DNA of 64,000 bases, taken from Salinithrix halophila (GTDB lineage Bacteria; Bacillota; Bacilli; Thermoactinomycetales; DSM-45169). The DNA is taken from the NCBI RefSeq assembly GCF_042650125.1, contig NZ_JBHSAP010000007.1, positions 682,001 through 746,000 of the forward strand, in the 5' to 3' direction. Position 1 is the first letter of the stretch, and each line of letters starts with the position of its first letter. The position numbers and the translations under genes were made by a program. The notes below the pieces were generated by a model, which was not told where the DNA came from, did no database searches, and was given only the letters and a program-made list of their open reading frames with translations. Of the stretch, positions 50,588-59,065 are shown in pieces.

Positions 50588-51220
50588 CTATTGGAGAGAG
50601 CGGATATCCCGAATCACCTGGGCATAGTCTGGTTGTAACCCGTTATAGGCGGCCATTACCTTTCCCTGATCGTCGATCAGATAAAAGCGGGAAGAATGAC
50701 GGATTACAAGGGGCTCATCGGGATTTTTCGGATCTGCCCGTTTGATGGGAACCCCAAAAGCCGTCTTCAGAAATTGATGCATCTGCGGTTCACTATCATG
50801 GGTAAGGAAGCGCCAGTTGGAGAAATCGGCCCTCAGGTTGTTGCCAAACCGTTTCAACACCGGTGGGGTGTCGTACATCGGATCGGCGCTGAAAGAGACG
50901 ATATCAACGTCGAGGCCCGATTTGGCCAGCTTTTTCTGCAACCGGGACATATTAGCCGTCATCGGGGAACAAACATCGGGACACCGGGTGAAGATGATAT
51001 CCGCCAGCCAGATCTTCCCCTTCAGTTCCTCCATCCCGAAGGGTTTCCCATTCTGATCCCGATAGGTGAAATCCGGCAAGGGCAGACTGTTTACCCCGAT
51101 AGAATCGGGTGAAGGGGAAACCGTTTTGTCTCCGTCCCAAAACCAGTAACCCGTCAACACCGCTGACAATACCAAAAGAAGGAGGCCCTTCCTCTTCCAA
51201 TCCTTCATCCCCGCAGCCAT
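50588..51220 (-). CDS. SCO1/SenC-family copper chaperone
   Basis: 210-residue thioredoxin-fold protein anchored by one N-terminal helix (GLLLLVLSAVLTGYWFW). Copper ligands Cys80 and Cys84 in FTRCPDVCSPM and a His in VIRHSSRFYLID are present, so it should deliver copper to the CuA site of cytochrome oxidase outside the membrane. Last of five minus-strand genes in the copper cluster, 35 bp after the YtkA-like lipoprotein. Confidence 0.93.
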   Translation of the reverse strand: MAAGMKDWKRKGLLLLVLSAVLTGYWFWDGDKTVSPSPDSIGVNSLPLPDFTYRDQNGKPFGMEELKGKIWLADIIFTRCPDVCSPMTANMSRLQKKLAKSGLDVDIVSFSADPMYDTPPVLKRFGNNLRADFSNWRFLTHDSEPQMHQFLKTAFGVPIKRADPKNPDEPLVIRHSSRFYLIDDQGKVMAAYNGLQPDYAQVIRDIRSLQ

Positions 51221-51255
51221 TCCAAATCCTATCCCCTTTCCGGCCGGAAACCGGG

Positions 51256-51723
51256 TTACGGCTGGACTGTTACCGATTGGGACTTCATCTCATGGACGCC
51301 CCGCGCGGTGACATGATACATCACTTTCACCTTCCCGCTTTTATCGAAGGTTGTCTCAGCAGAGTAAACGCCAGGGGCAGTCCGCTTGGTCTTTAGCTTT
51401 TTGTGCGTTGCTTTGTCCTCTCCTGCCGGCCAAACTTCGAAGCTGACCCTATCGGCATCGTTTACGGGTTCTCCCTGCTCGGTGATACGGGCTTGCAGTG
51501 TCACCGCTGACCCGGCTTTCACCTTCTCAGGGTCCGTCTTCAGCTCCACCCGGAGTTTTACCGCCATTTCCCCATCCTGGCCGTGACCTCCATGACCTTC
51601 TTTCTTCTGGCGAGAAGAATCCTGATCGCCACCGGATTCCTCTGACTGCCCGCAAGCGGTCAGGATCAACAAACCGGCAACCAGGAACAAAAAGCCCAAC
51701 CGGATCCATAAGCTCCGTGCCAT
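51256..51723 (-). CDS. YtkA-like lipoprotein
   Basis: 155 residues. Signal peptide with lipobox LILTAC, a His/Gly-rich stretch (EGHGGHGQDGEMAV), then a beta-sandwich YtkA/FixH-like domain (VTLQARITEQGEPVNDADRV ... VYSAETTFDKSGKVKVMYHV). Likely an extracellular copper-handling lipoprotein by domain and by its place between YcnK and SCO. ATG at 51723; AAAGGA lies 12 bases upstream. Confidence 0.82.
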   Translation of the reverse strand: MARSLWIRLGFLFLVAGLLILTACGQSEESGGDQDSSRQKKEGHGGHGQDGEMAVKLRVELKTDPEKVKAGSAVTLQARITEQGEPVNDADRVSFEVWPAGEDKATHKKLKTKRTAPGVYSAETTFDKSGKVKVMYHVTARGVHEMKSQSVTVQP

Positions 51724-51771
51724 TCGAGCATCATGTCCTTTCCCTAATGATTTATGGCAGACTCGTCTCCT

Positions 51772-52365
51772 TTATTCCTTCGAAGCACACCCACAGGAAC
51801 CGGTAGGATTCATTTCTTCTCCGATCCGGCGAAGAGCCTCCGTAAAGGAAAGGACATCGCCACCGAATCCTTTGACGAATTTCCCGGCAACTTCCCAGCG
51901 CTCAAAATTGAGCACCTGTGGCTGGCAACAACGAATATCCAGTTCACAACCCATGACATACCACGCCGTCTGGGCACTTATCGTGGTATTGCTGAAGAAG
52001 TCTTGGCATACGGCCTGCAAGCTTGTCTCATTCAGCTGACTGTGGCGGAGTAGACCGCAATGGCTGCAGCAGGCGGTCTCCACCTGGTTTCCCGGCAGGA
52101 TGATTCGATAAGCCAAGCGCGGATCCACCTGACGGCTACACAGGATGCAGCCCTGAGGAGCGGGGGAAGGAGAGGCGGTTTCTCCCCGGCTCAAGGCAAT
52201 TCCTCCGTAGACTTTATGGATCAGCCCTTCCTGCAACAGAGGCCGGATGTCCCGATATACCGTCATTTCGGAAACCTTGAGATCTTTGCTGATTTCGGAG
52301 ATCTTCAGTTGGGTTCGTTTTTGAATCCATTCGCGGATCCGCTGCTGGCGTTCGTGGGGAAGCAT
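51772..52365 (-). CDS. ycnK: YcnK-like copper-responsive DeoR/NosL regulator
   Basis: 197 residues. N-terminal DeoR-type HTH (residues 1-60, LKISEISKDLKVSEMTVYRD) joined to a NosL-like metal-binding domain (about 70-185). The latter has Cys73-x2-Cys76, Cys99/100/103, TAWYVMG and the closing GGDVLSFTEAL. B. subtilis YcnK has the same fusion and represses the copper uptake gene ycnJ. ATG at 52365 follows GGAGGTGG. Separated from ycnI by a terminator, so it has its own promoter. A closing SCGCAS motif adds two more Cys. Confidence 0.88.
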   Translation of the reverse strand: MLPHERQQRIREWIQKRTQLKISEISKDLKVSEMTVYRDIRPLLQEGLIHKVYGGIALSRGETASPSPAPQGCILCSRQVDPRLAYRIILPGNQVETACCSHCGLLRHSQLNETSLQAVCQDFFSNTTISAQTAWYVMGCELDIRCCQPQVLNFERWEVAGKFVKGFGGDVLSFTEALRRIGEEMNPTGSCGCASKE

Positions 52366-52455
52366 GGTTCGTCCACCTCCTCAATGTTGGATTTTAACAA
52401 CCATCCTCAAACCGCTTTCAGTCTATCTTGCTTTTGAGGCGGGTTCAAGTATTTG

Positions 52456-52486
52456 AGATGGAAAACCGGCATCCAAGTGCCGGTGA
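52456..52486 (-). terminator. Terminator after ycnI
   Basis: Minus-strand ACCGGCACTTGGATGCCGGT followed by TTTCC; separates ycnJI from ycnK. Confidence 0.75.
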
Positions 52487-52490
52487 CATT

Positions 52491-53126
52491 TTAGGACCGT
52501 TTACGGAACAGGCTGATCATAGCGAGGAGCAAGGCGGCCCCGGCGAGGATGGTAGGAACCGATGTGTTAGGGCCCTCCGTCTCAGCCCCCTCCTTTGCGT
52601 CCGCTTCCTCCTGAGTGGATGGTTTGGTGTCATCGTCATGACTTCCATGGCGATGCCCTTCCCCTGTGGCAATTTGGGTCATAGAAGCTGGTTGGTCGGA
52701 GTCCGGGGGCCCTTCCCACTTGACCACCGAACCATCCTTATAAGTCTGACGGGCTTTCCAGGCAATCTTACCCGGCTTTTGCGGATTGGCTCCGACGAAG
52801 GAGAACTCCATGAATTCCCCTGCTTTGATCCCGCCATCTTTGGCTTTCCAGCGGATGGAAGTGATCCGTCCCTCGTCGTCTTTTTTCGTCTTGTACTCCC
52901 ATCCCGAGATCGGCATGACGGAGACCAACTCGACTTCTTTGGGAACTTTCAGCTGTACTTGGGTTGTCGGGATATCCTTTTCTACCGGCACGCGAACGGT
53001 ATATTTTTCGTAGGCTCCTGTCGTGCTGTCCGTGGGCTGAACCGTCACGTGGGCGTCTGCCAATGGTGTAACAGCGAAAAACATCGCGACTGCAAGGGCA
53101 CAGATGGCCCCTCTCTTTTTCCTCAT
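52491..53126 (-). CDS. ycnI: YcnI-family (DUF1775) copper-binding exported protein
   Basis: 211 residues. Signal peptide ending in DAHVTVQP; the mature N-terminal His and the Trp in SIRWKAKDGG are the Cu(II) ligands known for YcnI. A His-rich linker (GEGHRHGSHDDD) and a C-terminal membrane anchor ending in FRKRS follow. Its ATG directly follows the ycnJ stop codon, and its ribosome site lies inside the end of ycnJ, so the two are tightly coupled. Confidence 0.93.
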   Translation of the reverse strand: MRKKRGAICALAVAMFFAVTPLADAHVTVQPTDSTTGAYEKYTVRVPVEKDIPTTQVQLKVPKEVELVSVMPISGWEYKTKKDDEGRITSIRWKAKDGGIKAGEFMEFSFVGANPQKPGKIAWKARQTYKDGSVVKWEGPPDSDQPASMTQIATGEGHRHGSHDDDTKPSTQEEADAKEGAETEGPNTSVPTILAGAALLLAMISLFRKRS

Positions 53127-54689
53127 TTATTCTCCTCCTCCGGGTATAAATATCTCAGCAGACCAGTGCTTCTCTTTACCACCGGGATATTCTGCAATAA
53201 TCGTGAATTGCCACTTCCCTACCATAGAAAAAGGCACTTTCGCTTGGTAATGCCCTGTCCCACCCATCGGTTCGGCTAAAACCGGCGGGATTTTCATCCC
53301 GTGCTCCTTCATAGCCAAGTCCACACGCACCCGTTTCGGTTTCTCCTTCTCCGGAAGTCGGATCTTCATGGTTTGATTACCTAAACCCAGCTGGGGAATT
53401 TTTACGACAGCCTTTGTCTGCTCCGTCTCTAGAGCAGCGTGGTAACTCTCCATAGGAACCGGATAAACGGACTGACTCATCCAAACACCCGCGAGAAGGG
53501 CAATCAGGCCGGCTGCCCACTCTACCTGTAACCAGCGACCAGCGGGAGAGCGCCCCTCTCTCTTCCAGCGGAGCGTCTGAACTAACGCCAGAAACAACAT
53601 CACCCCTGTTAGCAGGAACTTGATAAAGAGCAAGACGGCCCAGGCTTGCCGAGAAGCGAGTACCTGCGTCCAATCCGATTGGAAACCGACCATCCAGACA
53701 CCGCTTGCCAAAACGGTTAGGGCAGAAATCAAGGCCGTCGGCACGAAGAAGGCCCGAATCCGGGAAAGGTCCGCTTCGCCTCCTGTCCGGCGTTTCCACA
53801 AAAGCACCAAAACCAGATAAGTGAGAGAGCCTAGCCAGGCGGCGATCGCCAGAAGATGAATCACCCGTAGCAGAGTGGCCGTTAATGGACTTTCCATTCC
53901 CCATACATGACCCCCTATGGCGGGAGCCGAGGCAAGAACCATCCATAGGAACAGGTACCAGGCTCGGGTCATCCCCGGAAGGATGAGCAGGAGGATCAGC
54001 ACCAGCTGGGTGAACAGCATCAAAACAAAAGGAAATTGAAAAAGCAAACTCCACTTCCCATCCAGCCACAGTTCAAACAGGTTAACATTGGTTAGCGTGG
54101 CTGAATAGGCGACCGCTTCCACCAGGGTTCCCAACAAAAGAAGGCCGCCGCCTACCCACCGTGCCCTTCCGAGTATGTAAGCAAAGCCTGGGAGTCCCCG
54201 TTTTTCAGCCAGCCAGGCCATCCCGTATAAACCGGCACCCAGGAGTAACATTCCTTCCACCAGATACCGAGCGACGACCAGCAGCCCATCTGCCATACCG
54301 GCTTCTTTTTCCGGGACGTCGACTTCACCCCCAACCTCTTTCCTGACGGAAAAGGAATACGATCCTTCTACAGGGTGACCATCTAAGGAAACCACGTTCC
54401 AGACTACCGTGTAGGTTCCCGTCTTCAGGTACGGCAAGCCCTGGTTCAACTGTTGGGATCGTCCGCCTTCACGGTTGTTTGGGAGATGAATCTGGCGACC
54501 GTTCCAATCATAGAGTTGGATTTGAGACAGATTCCTTTCGATAGGCTCGTTAAAACGAAGGCTGACCTTTTCCGGGGCTCGCTTCACCACTTCCCCGTTC
54601 TCAGGTGATGTCTCCTTTAAGCCTGCGTGGGCATAGAGGTCCGGTGCATACCAAAAGGAAAGCAGGAACCCTCCGAACACTGCTGCCAA
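53127..54689 (-). CDS. ycnJ: YcnJ copper uptake protein (CopC-CopD fusion)
   Basis: At least 520 residues. Extracellular CopC domain (HAGLKETSPENGEVVKRAPE ... VSLDGHPVEGSYSF), then eight or more membrane helices of CopD and a C-terminal soluble YtkA-like domain. Imports copper in B. subtilis. The start is unclear: the TTG at 54689 gives a signal peptide lacking basic residues and has only AAGG two bases away. The frame remains open upstream, reading RSNRRVWLKVLAAVFGG, a proper signal start, but contains no ATG/GTG/TTG; an ATA at 54737 lies 5 bases after GGGGGGTG. Either a rare start codon or a sequence change is likely. Confidence 0.9.
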   Translation of the reverse strand: MAAVFGGFLLSFWYAPDLYAHAGLKETSPENGEVVKRAPEKVSLRFNEPIERNLSQIQLYDWNGRQIHLPNNREGGRSQQLNQGLPYLKTGTYTVVWNVVSLDGHPVEGSYSFSVRKEVGGEVDVPEKEAGMADGLLVVARYLVEGMLLLGAGLYGMAWLAEKRGLPGFAYILGRARWVGGGLLLLGTLVEAVAYSATLTNVNLFELWLDGKWSLLFQFPFVLMLFTQLVLILLLILPGMTRAWYLFLWMVLASAPAIGGHVWGMESPLTATLLRVIHLLAIAAWLGSLTYLVLVLLWKRRTGGEADLSRIRAFFVPTALISALTVLASGVWMVGFQSDWTQVLASRQAWAVLLFIKFLLTGVMLFLALVQTLRWKREGRSPAGRWLQVEWAAGLIALLAGVWMSQSVYPVPMESYHAALETEQTKAVVKIPQLGLGNQTMKIRLPEKEKPKRVRVDLAMKEHGMKIPPVLAEPMGGTGHYQAKVPFSMVGKWQFTIIAEYPGGKEKHWSAEIFIPGGGE

Positions 54690-54755
54690 AACCTTAAGCC
54701 AAACTCTCCGGTTACTCCGTACGGTTTCCGTAGGTATAAGTACACCCCCCTCGAT

Positions 54756-54769
54756 TGAAAAGTTATAAC
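54756..54769. promoter_or_regulatory. Shared promoter motif upstream of ycnJ
   Basis: Minus-strand GTTATAACTTTTCA (with a further shared T before it) also occurs at 55687-55700 before the small lipoprotein gene. It contains the palindrome GTTATAAC, which overlaps a likely -10. Possible YcnK operator. Confidence 0.45.
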
Positions 54770-54900
54770 ACCTCCAAACAGACTTTCACCCCCAGAAGTT
54801 TATCGCGCTTTTCAAATCAGTTCAATTGTATTATTGTTCATTCTGTGAAAAGTTGTTGAATAGTTGATGAAACAAAAACCATCGACCGGGAGGAATGCGA

Positions 54901-55515
54901 TTGATCACTTATCTCCTCGGTTTGGTATCAGCGGGAGTCTGGACGGGGTATCTCGTCCTTCTCATCCGTCGGCGCAAAGAAGAGCTAGACGGGATGACCG
55001 CCATGGTGACAGCGATGGCGACTGGTACCCTGTCCGGCTTGTTGATCGGGACTGTACTCGGAGTATGGTACGGGCAAATGACCGCTCCGACGGTCTACGC
55101 TTCCCTGGCAGGAAGTGCCGGGGGATATCAGGCCGGAAAACCGATTCGTTTTTCCGCATCACTGGAAGGACTGCTCTCTGGGATTATGGGTGGAGCCATG
55201 GGAGCCATGTTGGGAGTCATGATCCGGGAAGAAGCCCCTATTTTCCTCGTCGGAATGATTCACGTCATTTTTGTAGTAGCCAAGATGATGACCATCGGCC
55301 TGATTCATTGCGGAAGTGCGGAATGCCCCGCCCAAATCCGTCGCAGGTTTATTCGGAGGCCCTGGCCGATACTGTGGATGGGCACCATCCTGGTCATCGC
55401 CCTGTGGGAATCCAGTTTCACAGACCCCATCCCATTTTGGCAACAACTGTTTCACCTTCCACCCATCCCTTACGAGCCGCATGCTGATCTGCCACCCCCG
55501 CCCCACCATCATTAA
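54901..55515 (+). CDS. Hypothetical polytopic membrane protein
   Basis: About 204 residues with five hydrophobic segments. The second and third are Gly-rich (GTLSGLLIGTVLGVWYG and GLLSGIMGGAMGAMLGVM), and the C terminus ends in Pro/His (PPPPHHH). Two Cys (HCGSAEC) follow the fourth helix. TTG at 54901 is spaced 7 bases from GGGAGG; the ATG at 54895 is too close. Divergent from ycnJ; Cys, Met and His content would suit copper handling, but that is inference from context. Confidence 0.7.
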   Translation: MITYLLGLVSAGVWTGYLVLLIRRRKEELDGMTAMVTAMATGTLSGLLIGTVLGVWYGQMTAPTVYASLAGSAGGYQAGKPIRFSASLEGLLSGIMGGAMGAMLGVMIREEAPIFLVGMIHVIFVVAKMMTIGLIHCGSAECPAQIRRRFIRRPWPILWMGTILVIALWESSFTDPIPFWQQLFHLPPIPYEPHADLPPPPHHH

Positions 55516-55547
55516 TCCATCGTTCAGAAAGAACAGCCTACCTCTGA

Positions 55548-55573
55548 AGACCCCAAAAAGGGGGTCTTTTTTT
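55548..55573 (+). terminator. Rho-independent terminator
   Basis: AGACCCC-AAAAAG-GGGGTCT followed by TTTTTT. Confidence 0.92.
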
Positions 55574-55686
55574 GACGCACCAACAGGGAGTAAGTCATCA
55601 ATTATTCACAACTAACCCCAAAAATGAAATTGCTATCTTCACAAGGAATCGGTACACTTTTTATCAGTTTCCATTTGTTCTTTTTT

Positions 55687-55700
55687 GTTATAACTTTTCA
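55687..55700. promoter_or_regulatory. Second copy of the GTTATAACTTTTCA promoter motif
   Basis: Identical over 14-15 bases to the motif before ycnJ, here 18 bases upstream of the small lipoprotein ATG. Confidence 0.45.
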
Positions 55701-55718
55701 TCAAGGGAGCTCGATAAA

Positions 55719-55844
55719 ATGAAAAATGTGACACGCGTAATCCTTTGTTCACTGCTAGTTACCTTGCTTTTTAGTCTTGCCGCCTGCGACGGTTCACCCT
55801 CCTCCGGTGACGGCAAGAAACACGAACACAAGAAGCACCATTGA
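55719..55844 (+). CDS. Small His-rich lipoprotein
   Basis: 41 residues: signal peptide with lipobox FSLAAC, leaving a 19-residue lipidated peptide ending KKHEHKKHH. ATG at 55719, AAGGGAG 10 bases upstream. The His-rich tail and the promoter motif shared with ycnJ suggest a surface metal-binding peptide. It is 36 bp before the PepSY-type membrane protein gene and probably in the same operon. Confidence 0.7.
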   Translation: MKNVTRVILCSLLVTLLFSLAACDGSPSSGDGKKHEHKKHH

Positions 55845-55880
55845 TTCGCCCATTTACCCATCGAGAGGAGTTCGATCCTT

Positions 55881-57263
55881 TTGCTTGCTCAGGAATCCGT
55901 CAAAAGGATGCCGTCGGGCGAAGACCGGCGAAGCCTCCCATTGTTCGCAGCCATTTGGCGCTGGCATTTCTATGCAGGGATCTTTTTCACCCCTTTTTTG
56001 GTCATGCTTGCCGTCACCGGGGGTATCTACTTATTCAAACCGCAAATTGAATCGGTGTTATACAAGGATCTCTTCTTCGTTTCAGAAGGAAAAAAGCTAG
56101 AAACTCCTTCCCAACAAATTGATCGAGTGAAGAGTTCTTTTCCCGATGCGGAGATCATCCGTTACAAACTTCCTTTAGAAGCCAATCGCACATCGGAAGT
56201 CGGTTTGGTGACAGCGGAGGGGGAATCTCGAACCCTGTTCGTCAATCCCTATAATGGAAAGGTCGTCGGTCAACTCAAGGATGATCAGCGGCTGATGGAT
56301 CAGATCGAACAACTGCATGGCGAGCTGATGGCGGGAACCATCGGGGATCGATTGGTGGAGCTTGCGGCCTGTTGGGCGATGATTCTACTGATCACCGGCG
56401 CCTACCTGTGGTGGCCCCGACATCGAAAGGGAATCTTCGGTACGTTCCTCCCCCGATTGAAGCAGGGTAAACGTGCCTTCTGGCGAGATCTTCATGCCGT
56501 TCCGGCCTTCTGGCTGTCCCTGTTTATCGCCTTTTTAATCTTGACCGGCTTACCCTGGTCCGGCTTTTGGGGAGAGCAGTTGCAAAAAATCGGGACAGCC
56601 ACCCAAACCGGATATCCGGCATCTCTCTGGGGCGGGGACAAACCGGAGTCGACGATTCCCGCCAAAGATGTAGCGGATGTACCATGGGCGGCAGAGCAAC
56701 AACCGGTTCCCCGATCCAAGGCTACCTTAGCATCGCCCCTTTCCATCGATCAGGTGGTTAACATCGCTGATTCACGAGGCATACACCCGGGCTACAACGT
56801 AACCTTCCCAGAAGGAGCCAAAGGGGTCTACACCGTGTCGGTCTTTCCTGATAAATCCGTGGATGAAGCCACGATGCACATCGATCAATACAGTGGAAAG
56901 GTGCTGGGCGATTACCGCTTCCGGGATTATGGACCTTTGGCAAAGATAATCGCTACCGGCATTACTCTGCACAAAGGTACCCATTACGGTTTGCCGAACC
57001 AGATCGCTGGCCTGCTCGTATGCCTCGGGATTGTGGGGATTGCCATCACGGGCATCGTCATGTGGTGGAAGCGAAAACCGTCTGGAAACCGACTGGGGGC
57101 TCCACCTCTGCCAAAGAACTTCCGGATGGTGAAAGGCGTTGGCATATTGGTAGCGGTGTTGGGTATTCTGTTTCCTTTGGCGGGCTGTTCCCTTCTTTTG
57201 GTCCTGCTCTTGGATCGGCTGGTCATCCGAAAAATCCCTCGCATGAAACAGTGGCTTGGATGA
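55881..57263 (+). CDS. PepSY-associated TM helix protein (PiuB/FhuF-reductase-like)
   Basis: 460 residues with the four-helix PepSY_TM layout: WRWHFYAGIFFTPFLVMLAV at the N terminus, the LWWPRHRKGI turn, RDLHAVPAFWLSLFIAFL, and a final LHKGTHYGLPNQIAG with helices. Extracellular PepSY-like domains lie between helices 1/2 and 3/4. The family contains membrane ferric/cupric reductases with haem-binding His residues (WHFY, DLH, LHKG). TTG start at 55881, 10 bases after GAGGAG. With the His-rich lipoprotein upstream it may reduce metal before uptake. Confidence 0.85.
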   Translation: MLAQESVKRMPSGEDRRSLPLFAAIWRWHFYAGIFFTPFLVMLAVTGGIYLFKPQIESVLYKDLFFVSEGKKLETPSQQIDRVKSSFPDAEIIRYKLPLEANRTSEVGLVTAEGESRTLFVNPYNGKVVGQLKDDQRLMDQIEQLHGELMAGTIGDRLVELAACWAMILLITGAYLWWPRHRKGIFGTFLPRLKQGKRAFWRDLHAVPAFWLSLFIAFLILTGLPWSGFWGEQLQKIGTATQTGYPASLWGGDKPESTIPAKDVADVPWAAEQQPVPRSKATLASPLSIDQVVNIADSRGIHPGYNVTFPEGAKGVYTVSVFPDKSVDEATMHIDQYSGKVLGDYRFRDYGPLAKIIATGITLHKGTHYGLPNQIAGLLVCLGIVGIAITGIVMWWKRKPSGNRLGAPPLPKNFRMVKGVGILVAVLGILFPLAGCSLLLVLLLDRLVIRKIPRMKQWLG

Positions 57264-57285
57264 AATCTCCCTAGTCACCCACGAC

Positions 57286-57322
57286 AAATCCCTGCTCCTT
57301 CTCGAGCAGGGATTCCCTCTTT
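57286..57322 (+). terminator. Rho-independent terminator
   Basis: AATCCCTGCTC-CTTCTC-GAGCAGGGATT followed by CCCTCTTTT. Confidence 0.8.
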
Positions 57323-57545
57323 TCGTAGGAAAATGCCCATCGGTGAATGCGAAACCCAAAACTTGGGGGAGAATGGTTCTTGAGCGCTTCGGGTTCACCC
57401 TGGATTGGACGGTTTCCATCGATCTATGGTATCCTTCAAGACATCATTCGGCATAATTTCTCCTAAACCGTCCCATCGGACCGAAACCGGGATTTCAATG
57501 AGTTCGTTCCACACAAAAACGAGCCACAACCACGGAGGTTATCCT

Positions 57546-58109
57546 TTGAAACAGTTTTTGGCAGAATCCAGGATTTTCTTTTCCCGGTTTATCCACTCTC
57601 CCGACCGAATCGGCAGTATCCTCCCAAGCTCCCCGTTCCTGGTTCATGCCATGTTACGGCAGGTAGATTGGTCACGAACCCGGACCCTGGTCGAGTTAGG
57701 AGCAGGGACCGGTGCCGTTACCCGCCGGCTGGACTCCTATCTCTATCCTGGAAGCCAGGTGGCCGTCTTTGAGCAGGATAAGATCTTGCGAGAGCATCTC
57801 TGCCTTGCTTATCCCCACTTTCAGCATTTTTCCCAGGCCGAAGACCTCTGCTCCCTGACCCGGTTATGGGGAGTTGAACACGTGGACTGCGTGGTTTCCA
57901 GTCTCCCCTTCACCGTATTCCCGGAGGCATTGAGGAACCGGATCCTACAAGGAATTCAGGATTGCCTCCGCCCCGGCGGGTTATTCATCACCTACCAATA
58001 CTCGCTTCATATGAAAAAGCGATTCACTGAGCAATTCGAACTGCTCGGTATCCGTTTCGTCCCATTAAACATCCCCTGCGCCTTCGTTTACGTCTGCCGC
58101 AAACGATAA
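57546..58109 (+). CDS. Class I SAM-dependent methyltransferase (phospholipid methyltransferase-like)
   Basis: 187 residues. SAM motif LVELGAGTGAVTRRL, acidic VFEQDK and the motif VVSSLPFTVFP, which resembles the SGLPW/F-x-P motif of PmtA-type phosphatidylethanolamine N-methyltransferases and KsgA-like enzymes. TTG start at 57546, 7 bases after GGAGG; the longer ATG frames begin before any site. Lipid substrate is a family guess. Confidence 0.82.
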   Translation: MKQFLAESRIFFSRFIHSPDRIGSILPSSPFLVHAMLRQVDWSRTRTLVELGAGTGAVTRRLDSYLYPGSQVAVFEQDKILREHLCLAYPHFQHFSQAEDLCSLTRLWGVEHVDCVVSSLPFTVFPEALRNRILQGIQDCLRPGGLFITYQYSLHMKKRFTEQFELLGIRFVPLNIPCAFVYVCRKR

Positions 58110-58112
58110 AAG

Positions 58113-58152
58113 CACAAAAAAAGACGTCCATCGCGGGCGTCTTATTTTTGTG
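58113..58152. terminator. Bidirectional terminator
   Basis: AAAAAGACG...CGTCTTATTTTT between convergent genes. Confidence 0.85.
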
Positions 58153-58156
58153 ATCG

Positions 58157-58446
58157 TTAACCAGTATGTTTCTGCTGATTTTTAGCCTTCGAACGAAGCA
58201 TTCGTATCAAGAGAACCAAACTGGAAGAGACCAAGCTAATGGCCGTATAAATCAATAGAAAAAGCACGCTATCTCCACCAGAAGAAACCAACATCACAGC
58301 CGTCGCGATCACTGCCGTAACCACAGCCCCAAGCCACAACCGTCGAAAGAATAGCTGACATAGGACACCATGCCAAAAGACGCAACAGGCAAGTACACCA
58401 GAAAAAGAGCGACGATATCTACGTAATTATTTAACCATTCAGCCAT
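58157..58446 (-). pseudogene. Small membrane protein gene with a frameshift at a 5-base homopolymer
   Basis: ATG at 58446 behind GGGAGGG opens MAEWLNNYVDIVALF and then runs to a stop without homology-like hydrophobic pattern. Adding one T to the five-T run (plus-strand A at 58402-58406) joins it to a second frame, reading SGVLACCVFWHGVLCQLFFR and on to a clean C terminus (LRSKAKNQQKHTG, stop at 58157). The result is a continuous 96-97 residue protein with about three membrane helices. The second frame alone has no start with a ribosome site. Sequencing error, phase variation or true decay are all possible. Confidence 0.6.
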
Positions 58447-58467
58447 GAAGAACCCTCCCTAGAAATA

Positions 58468-58932
58468 TTAATCGACCTCTCCTTGAAGCTCACGGCCCTT
58501 CCACTTGTGCCGGTTCATCTCCTCGGTGTCCATGTCCTTTACCTGTTGGGAGTCAATCCCAGTCACCTTCCATCCCTCCGACGACCGTTCCATTCGCAAT
58601 CGAATCCGCCGTTCGTAATCGATAGCGTACAAAAGATATTCCCGTTGGTCCGAATCCCCGCCGGGCATTTCTCTGTACATAAGGTATACCTTTCTAATCC
58701 TTTTCCATTTCTGGTCGGAAACCTTCTTTGCTTCTTTGGACAATTCCTTTGTTGATAGGGATTTAGCCGTCATCGCTTTTGCCTTTTCGTAATCACGATT
58801 CAACCATAGATCCGTGAAAAAGGTTTCCACCGTCTGATCGCTATGATCTTTTTGTTTTTCGCCCCATTCACAAGCCGTCATCAGGATCGTCAAGCAAAAC
58901 AGCAGGGTGATGAATCGCCACTTTCCTTTCAT
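58468..58932 (-). CDS. Hypothetical lipoprotein
   Basis: 154 residues. Signal peptide MKGKWRFITLLFCLTILMTA followed by the lipobox Cys. The mature part looks like a small alpha+beta (NTF2-like/DUF) domain: VETFFTDLWLNRDYEKAKAM ... YERRIRLRMERSSEGWKVTG. ATG behind AAGGGA. Upstream lies the peptide-sensor locus B in the same direction, separated by a terminator. No specific family recognised. Confidence 0.72.
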   Translation of the reverse strand: MKGKWRFITLLFCLTILMTACEWGEKQKDHSDQTVETFFTDLWLNRDYEKAKAMTAKSLSTKELSKEAKKVSDQKWKRIRKVYLMYREMPGGDSDQREYLLYAIDYERRIRLRMERSSEGWKVTGIDSQQVKDMDTEEMNRHKWKGRELQGEVD

Positions 58933-59023
58933 TTAAATCCCTTCTCCCTTTCACCACGTATCTTACCAAAATGTTTGATTCCTTCTGATAATCATTTTCT
59001 AAAAAATATGTATCGGGAAGACA

Positions 59024-59048
59024 AGAAAAAACCGCCCCATTGGACGGT
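59024..59048 (-). terminator. Terminator of peptide-sensor locus B
   Basis: Minus-strand ACCGTCC-AAT-GGGGCGGT followed by TTTTTTC, 18 bases after the pre-peptide stop. Confidence 0.8.
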
Positions 59049-59065
59049 ATCTTTCTACTCCCTTT

